Of a stretch of DNA of 64,000 nucleotides, positions 21,788-31,389 are shown piece by piece. The notes below the pieces were generated by a model. It searched no databases and had not been told where the DNA came from. It saw only the letters and a list, made by a program, of their open reading frames with translations. The position numbers and the translations under genes are program-made. Every line of letters starts with the position of its first letter. Within the stretch, counting starts at the first letter, position 1. Source of the DNA: Enterobacter asburiae (GTDB lineage: Bacteria > Pseudomonadota > Gammaproteobacteria > Enterobacterales > Enterobacteriaceae); contig NZ_AP019632.1 in assembly GCF_007035645.1 (NCBI RefSeq), forward strand, positions 3,038,001 to 3,102,000. The letters are read 5' to 3'.

Positions 21788-22516
21788 ATGAGTATTAAAC
21801 TAAACGGCATTAACTGCTTCTACGGCGCACACCAGGCGCTGTTTGACATCACGCTGAACTGCCCGGAAGGCGAAACGCTGGTTTTGCTTGGCCCAAGCGG
21901 TGCAGGCAAAAGCTCCCTTCTGCGTGTCCTTAATCTGCTTGAGATGCCCCGTTCAGGTACGCTGGCAATTGCCGGTAACCATTTTGACTTCGCTAAAACG
22001 CCGTCTGATAAAGCGATTCGCGAACTGCGTCAAAACGTCGGCATGGTCTTCCAGCAATACAATCTCTGGCCGCATCTGACCGTCCTGCAAAACCTGATTG
22101 AAGCGCCGTGCCGCGTGCTGGGGTTAAGCAAGGATCAGGCGATCGCGCGCGCTGAAAAGCTGCTGGATCGTCTGCGCCTTAAGCCCTACAGCGACCGCTA
22201 TCCGCTGCACCTTTCCGGTGGTCAGCAGCAGCGCGTAGCCATTGCCCGCGCGCTGATGATGGAGCCTGCGGTACTGCTGTTTGATGAACCGACCGCGGCG
22301 CTGGACCCGGAAATTACCGCCCAGATCGTCAGCATCATTCGCGAGCTGGCGGAAACCAATATTACTCAGGTTATCGTCACCCACGAAGTGGAAGTGGCGC
22401 GTAAAACCGCCAGCCGTGTGGTCTACATGGAAAACGGGTATATCGTTGAGCAAGGTGATGCGAGCTGCTTCGCGAACCCGCAAACCGATGCCTTCAAAAA
22501 CTATTTATCTCATTGA
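21788..22516 (+). CDS. artP: Arginine ABC transporter ATP-binding protein ArtP
   Basis: ABC ATPase for arginine uptake, 242 residues. Walker [10 protein letters not shown] (about 36-44), Q-loop, signature LSGGQQQR, Walker B VLLFDEPT and the H-loop His in VTHE. First gene of artPIQM; artI follows after 19 bp. Confidence 0.98.
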   Translation: MSIKLNGINCFYGAHQALFDITLNCPEGETLVLLGPSGAGKSSLLRVLNLLEMPRSGTLAIAGNHFDFAKTPSDKAIRELRQNVGMVFQQYNLWPHLTVLQNLIEAPCRVLGLSKDQAIARAEKLLDRLRLKPYSDRYPLHLSGGQQQRVAIARALMMEPAVLLFDEPTAALDPEITAQIVSIIRELAETNITQVIVTHEVEVARKTASRVVYMENGYIVEQGDASCFANPQTDAFKNYLSH

Positions 22517-22535
22517 TTGTGTCAGGGGAAATATA

Positions 22536-23267
22536 ATGAAAAAAGTATTACTTGCCGTGCTGCTTGCTGGCGTTACCCTTTCCGCTACCGCAGCTCAGAC
22601 CATTCGTTTCGCCACGGAAGCCTCTTACCCTCCGTTTGAGTCCATTGATGCGAACAACAAAATTGTTGGCTTCGACGTGGACCTGGCTAACGCCCTGTGT
22701 AAAGAGATCGACGCGACCTGTACCTTCAGCAACCAGGCGTTCGACAGCCTGATCCCAAGCCTGAAGTTCCGCCGTATCGACGCCGTGATGGCCGGTATGG
22801 ACATCACCCCGGAGCGTGAAAAGCAGGTTCTGTTCTCTACGCCTTACTACGACAACTCCGCCCTGTTCATTGGTCAAAAAGGTAAATTCACCTCTGTCGA
22901 TCAGCTGAAAGGCAAAAAAGTTGGCGTGCAGAACGGCACCACGCACCAGAAATTCATCATGGATAAACATCCGGAAATCACTACCGTTCCGTATGACAGC
23001 TACCAGAACGCGAAGCTGGATCTGCAAAATGGCCGTATCGACGGCGTATTTGGTGATACCGCGGTCGTAACCGAGTGGCTGAAAGCCAACGATAAACTGG
23101 CGCCAGTGGGCGACAAAGTGACCGATAAGGATTACTTCGGTACCGGTCTGGGGATTGCCGTTCGTCAGGGCAACACTGAGCTGCAGCAGAAATTCAACGC
23201 TGCGCTGGAAAAAGTGAAGAAAGACGGCACCTACGAAACCATCTACAAAAAATGGTTCCAGAAGTAA
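22536..23267 (+). CDS. artI: Periplasmic arginine-binding-family protein ArtI
   Basis: 243 residues with a signal peptide (MKKVLLAVLLAG... cut near AAQ). Family 3 solute-binding fold with FATEASYPPFE and GFDVDLANAL. Start chosen at ATG 22536 after GGGGAA, as the longer open frame runs inside artP. ArtI ligand specificity in E. coli is less clear than that of ArtJ. About two thirds of residues are shared with ArtJ downstream. Confidence 0.97.
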   Translation: MKKVLLAVLLAGVTLSATAAQTIRFATEASYPPFESIDANNKIVGFDVDLANALCKEIDATCTFSNQAFDSLIPSLKFRRIDAVMAGMDITPEREKQVLFSTPYYDNSALFIGQKGKFTSVDQLKGKKVGVQNGTTHQKFIMDKHPEITTVPYDSYQNAKLDLQNGRIDGVFGDTAVVTEWLKANDKLAPVGDKVTDKDYFGTGLGIAVRQGNTELQQKFNAALEKVKKDGTYETIYKKWFQK

Positions 23268-23273
23268 TTCCTG

Positions 23274-23990
23274 ATGAATGAAATTTTTCCTTTAGCAAGC
23301 GCCGCCGGGATGACCGTCGGCCTTGCCGTTTGCGCACTGATTATCGGCCTCGTGCTGGCGATGTTCTTTGCGGTGTGGGAATCCGCGAAATGGTTCCCCG
23401 TCGCCTGGACAGGCTCCGCGCTGGTCACCGTGCTGCGTGGGCTTCCGGAAATTCTGGTGGTCCTGTTTATCTATTTCGGCTCCTCACAGCTGCTGCTGAC
23501 GCTGTCGGACGGTTTTACGATCAATCTTGGCTTTGCGCAGATCCCGGTGCAGATGCAGATTGAAAACTTCGACGTCAGCCCGTTCCTGTGCGGCGTGATT
23601 GCCCTCTCCCTGCTCTACTCCGCGTACGCGTCGCAAACCCTGCGCGGTGCGCTGAAAGCCGTGCCGCAGGGTCAATGGGAGTCGGGTCAGGCGTTAGGTC
23701 TGTCGAAATCAGCGATCTTCTTCCGTCTGGTCATGCCGCAGATGTGGCGCCATGCCCTGCCGGGCCTCGGCAACCAGTGGCTGGTGCTGCTGAAAGATAC
23801 CGCGCTGGTGAGCCTGATCAGCGTTAACGATTTGATGCTGCAAACCAAAAGCATCGCCACCCGCACCCAGGAGCCTTTTACCTGGTACATTGTGGCGGCG
23901 GCTATCTACCTGGTGATCACGTTGCTCAGTCAGTACATCCTCAAGCGTATTGACCTGCGTGCGACGCGCTTTGAACGGAGACCAGGCTGA
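23274..23990 (+). CDS. artQ: Arginine ABC transporter permease ArtQ
   Basis: 238-residue inner-membrane permease of the HisQM type, with about five spans and the EAA-loop region [19 protein letters not shown] that contacts ArtP. Starts 6 bp after artI, and overlaps artM by one base (TGATG). Confidence 0.98.
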   Translation: MNEIFPLASAAGMTVGLAVCALIIGLVLAMFFAVWESAKWFPVAWTGSALVTVLRGLPEILVVLFIYFGSSQLLLTLSDGFTINLGFAQIPVQMQIENFDVSPFLCGVIALSLLYSAYASQTLRGALKAVPQGQWESGQALGLSKSAIFFRLVMPQMWRHALPGLGNQWLVLLKDTALVSLISVNDLMLQTKSIATRTQEPFTWYIVAAAIYLVITLLSQYILKRIDLRATRFERRPG

Positions 23991-24658
23991 TGCTTGAATA
24001 TTTCCCCGAGCTGATGAAAGGGCTGCACACCAGCCTGACGCTGACCGTGGCGTCCATTATCGTGGCGCTGATCCTGGCCCTTATCTTCACCATCATCCTG
24101 ACGCTGAAAACGCCGGTGCTGGTGTGGATTGTGCGCGGCTACATCACCCTGTTTACCGGTACGCCGCTGCTGGTGCAGATCTTCCTGATTTACTACGGCC
24201 CGGGCCAGTTCCCGTCGCTGCAGGAGTATCCGGTTATCTGGCATCTGCTTTCTGAACCGTGGCTGTGTGCCCTGATTGCCCTTTCGCTGAACAGTGCGGC
24301 CTATACCACCCAGCTGTTCTACGGGGCGATCCGCGCCATTCCGGAAGGACAATGGCAGTCCTGCGGAGCGCTGGGCATGAGCAAGAAGGACACGCTGGCG
24401 ATCCTGCTGCCGTACGCCTTTAAGCGCGCGCTTTCCTCTTACTCCAACGAAGTGGTGCTGGTGTTCAAAAGTACCTCTCTGGCCTACACCATCACCCTGA
24501 TGGAGGTGATGGGTCACGGACAGCTGCTGTACGGGCGCACCTATGACGTGATGGTGTTCGGCGCGGCAGGCGTGGTTTACCTGGTGGTTAACGGCCTGTT
24601 GACGCTGATGATGCGCCTGATCGAGCGTAAAGCGCTGGCGTTTGAGCGCAGAAATTAA
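23990..24658 (+). CDS. artM: Arginine ABC transporter permease ArtM
   Basis: 222-residue second permease subunit with the matching EAA region AIRAIPEGQWQSCGALGMS. Forms the channel with ArtQ. Last gene before a strong terminator. Confidence 0.98.
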   Translation: MLEYFPELMKGLHTSLTLTVASIIVALILALIFTIILTLKTPVLVWIVRGYITLFTGTPLLVQIFLIYYGPGQFPSLQEYPVIWHLLSEPWLCALIALSLNSAAYTTQLFYGAIRAIPEGQWQSCGALGMSKKDTLAILLPYAFKRALSSYSNEVVLVFKSTSLAYTITLMEVMGHGQLLYGRTYDVMVFGAAGVVYLVVNGLLTLMMRLIERKALAFERRN

Positions 24659-24689
24659 CTACGCGAGTGCATAAAACGGTATTTATGGA

Positions 24690-24722
24690 GCGGGTAACCT
24701 AATGGGTTATCCGCTTTTTTTT
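24690..24722 (+). terminator. Rho-independent terminator of artPIQM
   Basis: GCGGGTAACC, TAAT loop, GGGTTATCCGC, then a run of nine T. Textbook form. It separates artPIQM from the artJ promoter. Confidence 0.92.
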
Positions 24723-24729
24723 ATGATGA

Positions 24730-24768
24730 ACACAATATTTAATCATTTTTATTGCATACAAATTCATT
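24730..24768 (+). promoter_or_regulatory. Tandem ArgR boxes of artJ
   Basis: Two 18-bp boxes with a 3-bp spacer, as ArgR prefers: ACACAATATTTAATCATT (24730-24747) and ATTGCATACAAATTCATT (24751-24768). The second departs little from WNTGAATWWWWATTCANW. TTGCAT within it stands 17 bp from a poor -10 (CATTGT), the same layout as at artP. Confidence 0.8.
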
Positions 24769-24831
24769 AACTGGCATTGTACATCCATGCCGCAGACACG
24801 GCGCATAAATAAGACAGACGGGAGCATTACA

Positions 24832-25563
24832 ATGAAAAAGTTAGTTCTGGCAACATTACTCGCCACCTTCGCCGCTGGCGTATCCGCAGCTGATAAAATC
24901 AATTTTGGCGTGTCCGCCACCTATCCGCCGTTTGAATCGCTGGATGCCAGCAACCAGATCGTGGGTTTCGACATTGACCTGGCAAAAGCGCTGTGCAAAC
25001 AAATGCAGGCCGACTGCACCTTTACCAACCATGCCTTCGACAGCCTGATCCCGTCGCTGAAATTCAAAAAATACGACGCGGTGATCTCAGGGATGGACAT
25101 CACGCCTGAGCGCAGCAAACAGGTTGCGTTCACCGACCCGTACTACGCCAACTCGGCGGTCGTGATTGCGAAGAAAGGCGCCTATACCTCTTTCGATCAG
25201 CTGAAAGGCAAACGCATCGGGATGGAAAACGGCACCACGCACCAGAAATACCTCCAGGACAAACATCCTGAAGTGAAAACCGTGGCCTATGACAGCTACC
25301 AGAACGCGATTATCGACCTGAAAAATGGCCGTATCGACGGCGTGTTCGGCGATACCGCCGTGGTGAACGAATGGCTGAAAACCAATCCGCAGCTGGGCAC
25401 CGCAACCGAGAAAGTGACCGATCCGCAGTACTTCGGCACGGGTCTGGGCATCGCGGTACGTCCGGATAACAAGGCCCTGCTGGAAAAACTGAACGGCGCG
25501 CTGAAAGCGATTAAAGCTGACGGTACGTACCAGAAAATCAGCGAGCAGTGGTTCCCGCAGTAA
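24832..25563 (+). CDS. artJ: Periplasmic arginine-binding protein ArtJ
   Basis: 243 residues, signal peptide cut near VSAAD. High-affinity arginine receptor for ArtPQM. Start at ATG 24832 after a GGGAG site; an upstream in-frame ATG would spoil the signal peptide. Own transcription unit under ArgR-type boxes. Confidence 0.97.
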   Translation: MKKLVLATLLATFAAGVSAADKINFGVSATYPPFESLDASNQIVGFDIDLAKALCKQMQADCTFTNHAFDSLIPSLKFKKYDAVISGMDITPERSKQVAFTDPYYANSAVVIAKKGAYTSFDQLKGKRIGMENGTTHQKYLQDKHPEVKTVAYDSYQNAIIDLKNGRIDGVFGDTAVVNEWLKTNPQLGTATEKVTDPQYFGTGLGIAVRPDNKALLEKLNGALKAIKADGTYQKISEQWFPQ

Positions 25564-25570
25564 GATTTTT

Positions 25571-25640
25571 TTGCCGGGTGGCCCGGCCTACGGGGGTGGT
25601 AGTCTGTAGGCCGGGTAAGGCGAAGCCGCCACCCGGCACT
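25571..25640. repeat. REP/BIME-like element between artJ and the sensor kinase gene
   Basis: Two inverted copies of a REP-like unit: a short one (GCCGGGTGGCCCGGCCTACGG) and a full one on the other strand with GTGGCGGCTTCGCC and TACCCGGCCTACAG. It sits between convergent genes and may protect or end both messages. Confidence 0.88.
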
Positions 25641-25643
25641 CTC

Positions 25644-27113
25644 TCACAGTGGCACAAAGAACCTGAACCGCGCCCCGCTCACCGACTCCATCAGCCTGAT
25701 CCCACCGCCGTGCAGCTCCAGCATACGTTTCACGATTAACAGCCCCAGCCCGCCGCGATTCTCCCGCGATGCCTGGGTGTTCAACGCCGATGGCCGCTGG
25801 AACAGATCGTCGCGCAGCGAGGCATCCACGCCCGTTCCGCTGTCAGCCACTTCGACCTGAAGCCGTTCATTCTCCTGCCAGACCGCCAGACGAATTTCCC
25901 CGCCAGATGGCGTATGGCGCATCGCGTTATCGAGCAGGTTGGTCACCACGCGTTCGATCATCGACACATCGGCGTTAATCAGCGGCAGCGGTCCCGGCAC
26001 GTCAATATGCAGATTCACTTCGCGCGTGCGGGCGGTGAGCTCAAACTTCTGCGCCACGTCGGAAATCAACTCCCCCATCGCGAAACGCTCGCGCTGCGGC
26101 TTAATGCCGCCGTGCTCAAGGCGCGCCAGCTCGAACAGCTGCTGCGATAGATGACGGACTTTTTGCCCCTGACGCAGCGCGGTGGCGAGATACTGCTGGT
26201 GCTCCTGCGGCGTCAGCGTGGCGGATTTTAGCGACAGGGTTTCCAGATAGCCCAGCAGCGAGGTCAGCGGCGTACGGAGATCGTGCGAAATATTGGCGAT
26301 AAACTCCCGGCGCTGGCGATCGCTGTCGGCCAGCTGGTCCCACTGGCGGGTGATTTTGCGTGCCAGCTCGATAAAGCTGTTGCGCAGGATCGCCACTTCA
26401 TCCTTGGCCGCCGCGTCCAACGGCTGCGCCGCCAGCTGTCTGATAGCGCTGATGCTGTCCTGCTCCAGCCCGGCGACCTCCACCGTCAGCTGTTTTACCG
26501 GGCGCGTGACCCAGTACCAGACCAGTAAACCTGCCAGCAGGCCAAACAGCGCGACCCACAGCAAAGACCACAGCACCGTGCTCCACAGCGCCTTGTGCCA
26601 GGCCATTTCAGCCAGGGCGTTTGACTCTTCGCCCTGCAAAATAATGTACAGATAGCCTTTTAGCTCGCCGTCCTGCCGCAGCGGCGTGGCGCTAAAGACC
26701 TTTTTATTTTGACTGCGAGGGTCGTCGCCCAGAACCGGTATGGCGGTACCGCTCAGGAAGGTCTGAACCGGGGCCAGATCGATTTTTTGCCGCTGAATGT
26801 GGCCCGGCGGTGCGGCATCGGCCAGGATATCGCCGTCCGGGGAGACAACGTACAGCTCAACGCTCGGATTAAAGGTCATCAGCCGATCGAACAGCGGCTT
26901 GAGCGCCGTTCGGTCGACCCTGCCCTGCGCGTCCAGAATCGGTTCACGCAGGACTATCTGCTGTGCCAGCCCGCCCGACAGCCGCTGCACCATCGCGTTG
27001 CCGTACTGCGTACTGGTGTAGAGTTGTACCGCACAGGCGACGGTGGCGCAGAGCATCATCAGCAGGATAAACAGCAGCGTCAGTCGCTGGCCCAGGCTAA
27101 AGCGGCGCATCAT
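25644..27113 (-). CDS. Sensor histidine kinase of an OmpR-family two-component system
   Basis: 489 residues from ATG 27113, which overlaps the regulator stop. Membrane helix 1 (about 10-30), periplasmic sensor (about 31-175), helix 2 (about 178-201), HAMP, HisKA with His277 in NISHDLRTP, and an ATPase domain with N-box NLLDNAMRHTP. The G2 box reads GGLGLLIVKR. I do not recognise it as a named K-12 kinase; K-12 has nothing between artJ and rlmC. Signal and targets unknown. Confidence 0.9.
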   Translation of the reverse strand: MMRRFSLGQRLTLLFILLMMLCATVACAVQLYTSTQYGNAMVQRLSGGLAQQIVLREPILDAQGRVDRTALKPLFDRLMTFNPSVELYVVSPDGDILADAAPPGHIQRQKIDLAPVQTFLSGTAIPVLGDDPRSQNKKVFSATPLRQDGELKGYLYIILQGEESNALAEMAWHKALWSTVLWSLLWVALFGLLAGLLVWYWVTRPVKQLTVEVAGLEQDSISAIRQLAAQPLDAAAKDEVAILRNSFIELARKITRQWDQLADSDRQRREFIANISHDLRTPLTSLLGYLETLSLKSATLTPQEHQQYLATALRQGQKVRHLSQQLFELARLEHGGIKPQRERFAMGELISDVAQKFELTARTREVNLHIDVPGPLPLINADVSMIERVVTNLLDNAMRHTPSGGEIRLAVWQENERLQVEVADSGTGVDASLRDDLFQRPSALNTQASRENRGGLGLLIVKRMLELHGGGIRLMESVSGARFRFFVPL

Positions 27114-27804
27114 GATTTGGCTCCGCAAATTTATAGCCCTTGCCCCAGACGGTGCGAATAATCTCCGGCTCGGCGGCGTCCTTCTCAATCTTGATGCGCA
27201 GGCGGTTGATATGGGTGTTAACAGTGTGCTCATAGCCTTCGTGCTGATAGCCCCAGACCTGCTCCAGCAGCGCCAGACGCGAAAAGACCTCGCCAGGATG
27301 ACGGGCAAAGAAGTACAGCAGCTCGAATTCGCGCGGGGTGAGATCCACCACCTGGCCGTGAAGCAGCACGCTGCGCGCCAGCGGATCGATGGTCAGACCG
27401 TGGGCCTGAATTTGACCGTCGGTTTGCGCCTGCCCCATCGCCTGCTGGCGGCGGAACAGCGCTTTGATGCGCGCAATGAGTTCCTGCACCGAGAATGGCT
27501 TCGCCAGATAATCATCGGCGCCGGTTTCCAGCCCGGTAATGCGGTCGGTCTCGCTGCTGCGGGCGCTGATGATGATCACCGGCAGGTAGCGCGTCATCTG
27601 ACGGATGCGGCGGCAAATCTCCAGACCGTCAACGCTGGGCAGCATCAGGTCGAGGATCACCGCATCCCACGGCTGTTTTTCAAGACGCAGTAAGGCCTTG
27701 CCCCCGTCGGGCTCGTGGGTGATGGCGTAGCCTTCGTCTTCTAAATTGAGTCGCAGAAGCGCCGCGATATCGTGGTCGTCTTCCGCCAGCAGGATCTGCT
27801 TCAT
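27097..27804 (-). CDS. OmpR/PhoB-family response regulator
   Basis: 235 residues from ATG 27804 (MKQILLAEDD), preferred because AAAGG lies 7 bases before it; another ATG at 27822 adds six residues but has a poorly spaced site. Receiver domain with acidic pocket and phospho-Asp52 in VILDLMLP, then a winged-helix trans_reg_C domain (about 135-230). The stop overlaps the kinase start by 17 bp, so the pair is cotranscribed. Not named. Confidence 0.92.
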   Translation of the reverse strand: MKQILLAEDDHDIAALLRLNLEDEGYAITHEPDGGKALLRLEKQPWDAVILDLMLPSVDGLEICRRIRQMTRYLPVIIISARSSETDRITGLETGADDYLAKPFSVQELIARIKALFRRQQAMGQAQTDGQIQAHGLTIDPLARSVLLHGQVVDLTPREFELLYFFARHPGEVFSRLALLEQVWGYQHEGYEHTVNTHINRLRIKIEKDAAEPEIIRTVWGKGYKFAEPNHDAPL

Positions 27805-27876
27805 GGGTAAGCCTTTATTCATCTCTTATGACGTAAGCTTACCTGATTTCGAGCGGGGGAAGAGTTCACATTTTGT

Positions 27877-29004
27877 TTAAGATTTCACGAGCAACGTCAG
27901 CACTTCGTAATGCGCGGTATGCGGGAACATATCGAAAAGCTGAACGCGTTCAATGCGGTAGCCCGGCAGGCTGGCGATGTCTTTCGCCATGGTCTGGGCG
28001 TTACAGCTGGAATAGACGATGTACTCGGGCGCCATCTGGCTCAGATAGTCGCACAGCGCCTTGCCGATGCCGCGACGCGGCGGGTTGACCAGCACCAGCT
28101 CCGGCACGTTGCCCTGGCCGGTCGCAAACTGCGTGGAATCCAGCGCCTGGAAGTGCAGATTCGTTAACCCCAGCCCGGCGGCGGACTGTTTCGCGCAGGC
28201 TATTGCTTCGGCAGAAATCTCTATTCCGGTGAGCTGCATCTCTGGCGTGGCGCAGTGCAGGCCAAAGCCGCCCACGCCGCAGAAGAGATCCCACATATGC
28301 TGGATGTTTAACGCACGAACCCAGTCGCGGGCGGTGGCGTACAGGCTGCTAGCCACGGTTGGGTTAGTCTGGAAGAAGCTTTGCGGGCGGATCCACAGCG
28401 GCACGCCGTTGAAGCTTTCGGCCAGCGCGTGCTGGTCGGTGAAGAAAATCTCTTTCTCCCCTTCCATGATCGCCATATGCACCGGCTGAATATTCGCCGT
28501 AATGACCTTCAGCTGCGGCAGCTGTTCCTGCAGCCACGGCAGCGCCGCGCGCAGCTGCTCCAGCTTGGCTTCCGAGCGCAGCACGAAGCGCAGCATCATG
28601 CCCCCGTCGAGTTGGCTTTCCGTCAGCAGAAGGTATTTCAGCTCGCCGCGCCTGCGGGCGACGCTGTAAGGCGTTAACCCTGCACGCGCGATAAACGGTT
28701 TCAGCGCGGCAAAGACGGGTTCAAACGAGGCGGGATACAGCGGGCAGTCGGTTAAGTCTTCCGGCGTGCCGTCGCGGTGCAGCATCCCCAGCAGCGGTTT
28801 TTCAACGCTGCCGCTGACCACCATTTTGGCTTTATTACGAAAGCCCTGCTCCGGGCCGCTGACGGGTGCGCACCACTCGCCCACCGCGTGCGCTGCCAGC
28901 AGCTGTTGCAGGTCGGCCATTTTGGCGGTGAGTTGTTGAGAAACCGGCTGTTCTATCCACTGACAGGAGCGGCAGCGTCCGGCGTCATAGAGTGCGCACT
29001 GCAT
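27877..29004 (-). CDS. rlmC: 23S rRNA (uracil-747-C5)-methyltransferase RlmC
   Basis: SAM-dependent methylation of U747 in 23S rRNA. 375 residues, the E. coli length. N-terminal 4Fe-4S cysteines in [14 protein letters not shown], a Rossmann methyltransferase domain with [12 protein letters not shown], the NPPR motif, and the catalytic Cys in YSSCNAQTM. Same strand as ybjO, 40 bp downstream of it. Confidence 0.97.
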   Translation of the reverse strand: MQCALYDAGRCRSCQWIEQPVSQQLTAKMADLQQLLAAHAVGEWCAPVSGPEQGFRNKAKMVVSGSVEKPLLGMLHRDGTPEDLTDCPLYPASFEPVFAALKPFIARAGLTPYSVARRRGELKYLLLTESQLDGGMMLRFVLRSEAKLEQLRAALPWLQEQLPQLKVITANIQPVHMAIMEGEKEIFFTDQHALAESFNGVPLWIRPQSFFQTNPTVASSLYATARDWVRALNIQHMWDLFCGVGGFGLHCATPEMQLTGIEISAEAIACAKQSAAGLGLTNLHFQALDSTQFATGQGNVPELVLVNPPRRGIGKALCDYLSQMAPEYIVYSSCNAQTMAKDIASLPGYRIERVQLFDMFPHTAHYEVLTLLVKS

Positions 29005-29044
29005 ATGAAAACCTTAAGAATCACGAGGGCTGCGATTATACACA

Positions 29045-29518
29045 TTATTGCAGGCGGAAGAACCGCCGGCTTGAGGCCGGAACGAAGAGTAGACAGAGCA
29101 CCAGCATATCCGGAAGTTTTTGCATAAACAGCGCGCGCAGGATCTCGCGTTTGGATTCCCCGGCAATGCTGAACAGCTCCGGGTAACCGTATCCCAGCGA
29201 GGCGGCCCACAGATAGCTGGCAGCGGTAATTTGCGTCAGCAGATAGACCCAGCGCGCCCAGTTGCGCCCTTTGACCAGCGAAAACGCGCAGTAGATCTCG
29301 ATAAACACCAGCACCAGGCTGCTCAAAAAGACCAGCGTCAGATTCCACGTCTGCACGCTGCGGTGAATGAATTCACCGATGCCGCGAACGCCCAGGGTGT
29401 TCAGAATCATCAGCACGTCCAGGCAGCGGATCATAATAATGGCGAGCGCCGCCACCTGAACCAGTGCAGGTACGTTAGGACGCGCGTGCGTAGTACGTGA
29501 TTTTTTTAATAATCCCAA
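29045..29518 (-). CDS. ybjO: Inner-membrane protein YbjO (DUF2593)
   Basis: 157 residues with about four membrane helices; function unknown. The only start that gives the conserved N-terminus is TTG 29518, with AGGGA about nine bases before. No ATG or GTG is available: the frame is closed by a TGA a little upstream. It begins 15 bp after the pot terminator, leaving little room for its own promoter. Confidence 0.9.
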   Translation of the reverse strand: MGLLKKSRTTHARPNVPALVQVAALAIIMIRCLDVLMILNTLGVRGIGEFIHRSVQTWNLTLVFLSSLVLVFIEIYCAFSLVKGRNWARWVYLLTQITAASYLWAASLGYGYPELFSIAGESKREILRALFMQKLPDMLVLCLLFVPASSRRFFRLQ

Positions 29519-29532
29519 TGTTTTACTTCCCT

Positions 29533-29562
29533 GAAAAACAGTGCCGCGTCATGCGCGGCACT
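29533..29562 (-). terminator. Terminator of potFGHI
   Basis: On the minus strand AGTGCCGCG, CATGA loop, CGCGGCACT, then GTTTTT. Nine-pair stem with a U-tract that runs into the ybjO ribosome site. Confidence 0.9.
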
Positions 29563-29583
29563 TCACTGGAAATTTTAAATCCT

Positions 29584-30429
29584 TCAGCCGCGTCTTGCAC
29601 GCTGGATATCGCGCACGCGCTGTTTTTCCGCGCGCGCCATCAAATACCAGGCGATAAATCCGACAATTCCGACCACGCCGAGGATGATGGAAGCCAGGGC
29701 GTTAATCTCCGGGTTAACCCCCATGCGCACGCTGGAGAAGACCAGCATAGGCAGCGTCGTCGCGCCCGGTCCGGAGACAAAGCTGGCGATAACCAGATCG
29801 TCCAGCGACAGCGTAAACGCCAGCAGCCAGCCGGAGATCACCGCCGGCATAATCATCGGCAGGGTAATGATGAAAAAGACCTTCAGCGGCGTCGCGCCAA
29901 GATCCATCGCCGCCTCTTCAATGGAGCGATCCAGCTCGCGCATGCGCGAGGAGATCACAACCGCCACGTAGGCCGTACAGAAGGTGACGTGCGCCAGCCA
30001 GATGGTGAGCATGCCGCGATCCGCCGGCCAGCCGATGGCGTGCGCCAGGGCCACGAACAGCAGCAGCAGCGCGAGACCGGTGATCACGTCCGGCATGACC
30101 AGCGGCGCGGTGATCATAAACGCGAACCCGTTTGAGCCACGAAAACGCCCGAATCGCACCATCACCAGCGCGGCGATCGTGCCCAGCACCGACGCCATTG
30201 TCGCCGCAAGGGCAGCAATGGTCAGACTCAGCCCCACCGCGCTCATCATCGCATCGTCGTGGAACAGCTCGCTGTACCAGCGCGTCGACCAGCCCGCCCA
30301 GACCGTTACCAGCTTAGAGCTGTTGAACGAGTAGATCACCAGCATCAGCATCGGCGCATACAGGAAGGTAAAGCCGATAACGAGGATCGCAATTCGCCAC
30401 GGGGAGCGCACTACCGGTAAGTTGTTCAT
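29584..30429 (-). CDS. potI: Putrescine ABC transporter permease PotI
   Basis: 281-residue inner-membrane permease; start MNNLPVVRSPW matches the E. coli protein and overlaps the potH stop by 4 bp. EAA loop region EEAAMDLGATPLKVF. Pairs with PotH to form the putrescine channel. Confidence 0.98.
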   Translation of the reverse strand: MNNLPVVRSPWRIAILVIGFTFLYAPMLMLVIYSFNSSKLVTVWAGWSTRWYSELFHDDAMMSAVGLSLTIAALAATMASVLGTIAALVMVRFGRFRGSNGFAFMITAPLVMPDVITGLALLLLFVALAHAIGWPADRGMLTIWLAHVTFCTAYVAVVISSRMRELDRSIEEAAMDLGATPLKVFFIITLPMIMPAVISGWLLAFTLSLDDLVIASFVSGPGATTLPMLVFSSVRMGVNPEINALASIILGVVGIVGFIAWYLMARAEKQRVRDIQRARRG

Positions 30430-31379
30430 CCGTGATCTCCCATCTGTTTCTGCTGATGCTTGTGGAACCACATAATCGGCACGATCAGCAGCAGGAGCAT
30501 CACGATCGCCACCGCCGAGGCCACCGGCCAGTCGCGGTTATTGAAGAACTCCTGCCACAGCACGCGGCCAATCATGATGCTGTCCGGGCCGCCGAGCAGT
30601 TCCGGGATCACAAACTCCCCTACCGCCGGGATAAAGACCAGCATTGACCCGGCGATAATGCCGCCTTTGGTCAGCGGGACAATCACGCTGAAGAAGGTTT
30701 TTAACGGACGGGCGCCGAGATCGAGCGACGCTTCCACCAGCGAGTAATCAATGCGCGTAAGCGCCGTATAGATCGGCAGCACCATGAACGGCAGATAGGC
30801 GTACACAATGCCGATATAGACCGCGAGGTTGGTGTGCAGGATCGTCAGCGGCTGATCGATAACCCCGAGCCACATGAGAAAGTTATTCAGCACGCCGTTG
30901 TTTTTCAGGATCCCCATCCAGGCGTAAACGCGGATCAGGAACGAGGTCCACGACGGCAGGATCACCAGCAGCAGCAGGATGTTACGCGTCGACGGCTTGC
31001 TGTGCGCCACCGCCCACGCCAGCGGGTAGCCCATCACCAGACAGCAGAGCGTCGAGATCGCCGCCACCTGCAGCGACTGCAGATAGGCTTCGAAATAGAG
31101 CGGATCGTCGGTGAGCTGCAGGAAGTTGCCGAGGTTAAGCGTCAGCGTCAGCTGCCCGTCGGCCCAGTCCAGCAGGTTGGTATAGGGCGGGATCGCCCGC
31201 GCCATTTCCGCCAGGCTTATCTTGAAAACAATCAGAAACGGCAGCAGGAACAGCAGGATCAGCCACACGTACGGCATGGCGATCACCAGCTTGCGGCCGT
31301 GGTTCATCTGCAAGCGCGTCAGCCACTGGGCAAAACCGCCCGGCTTTTCTGCGCGAGCTGGAGGTTCAAGTGCACTCAT
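30426..31379 (-). CDS. potH: Putrescine ABC transporter permease PotH
   Basis: 317 residues, six expected membrane spans, EAA loop VEASLDLGARPLKTF. Same length as in E. coli. Lies 10 bp after potG. Confidence 0.98.
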   Translation of the reverse strand: MSALEPPARAEKPGGFAQWLTRLQMNHGRKLVIAMPYVWLILLFLLPFLIVFKISLAEMARAIPPYTNLLDWADGQLTLTLNLGNFLQLTDDPLYFEAYLQSLQVAAISTLCCLVMGYPLAWAVAHSKPSTRNILLLLVILPSWTSFLIRVYAWMGILKNNGVLNNFLMWLGVIDQPLTILHTNLAVYIGIVYAYLPFMVLPIYTALTRIDYSLVEASLDLGARPLKTFFSVIVPLTKGGIIAGSMLVFIPAVGEFVIPELLGGPDSIMIGRVLWQEFFNNRDWPVASAVAIVMLLLLIVPIMWFHKHQQKQMGDHG

Positions 31380-31389
31380 TTGCCGCTCC

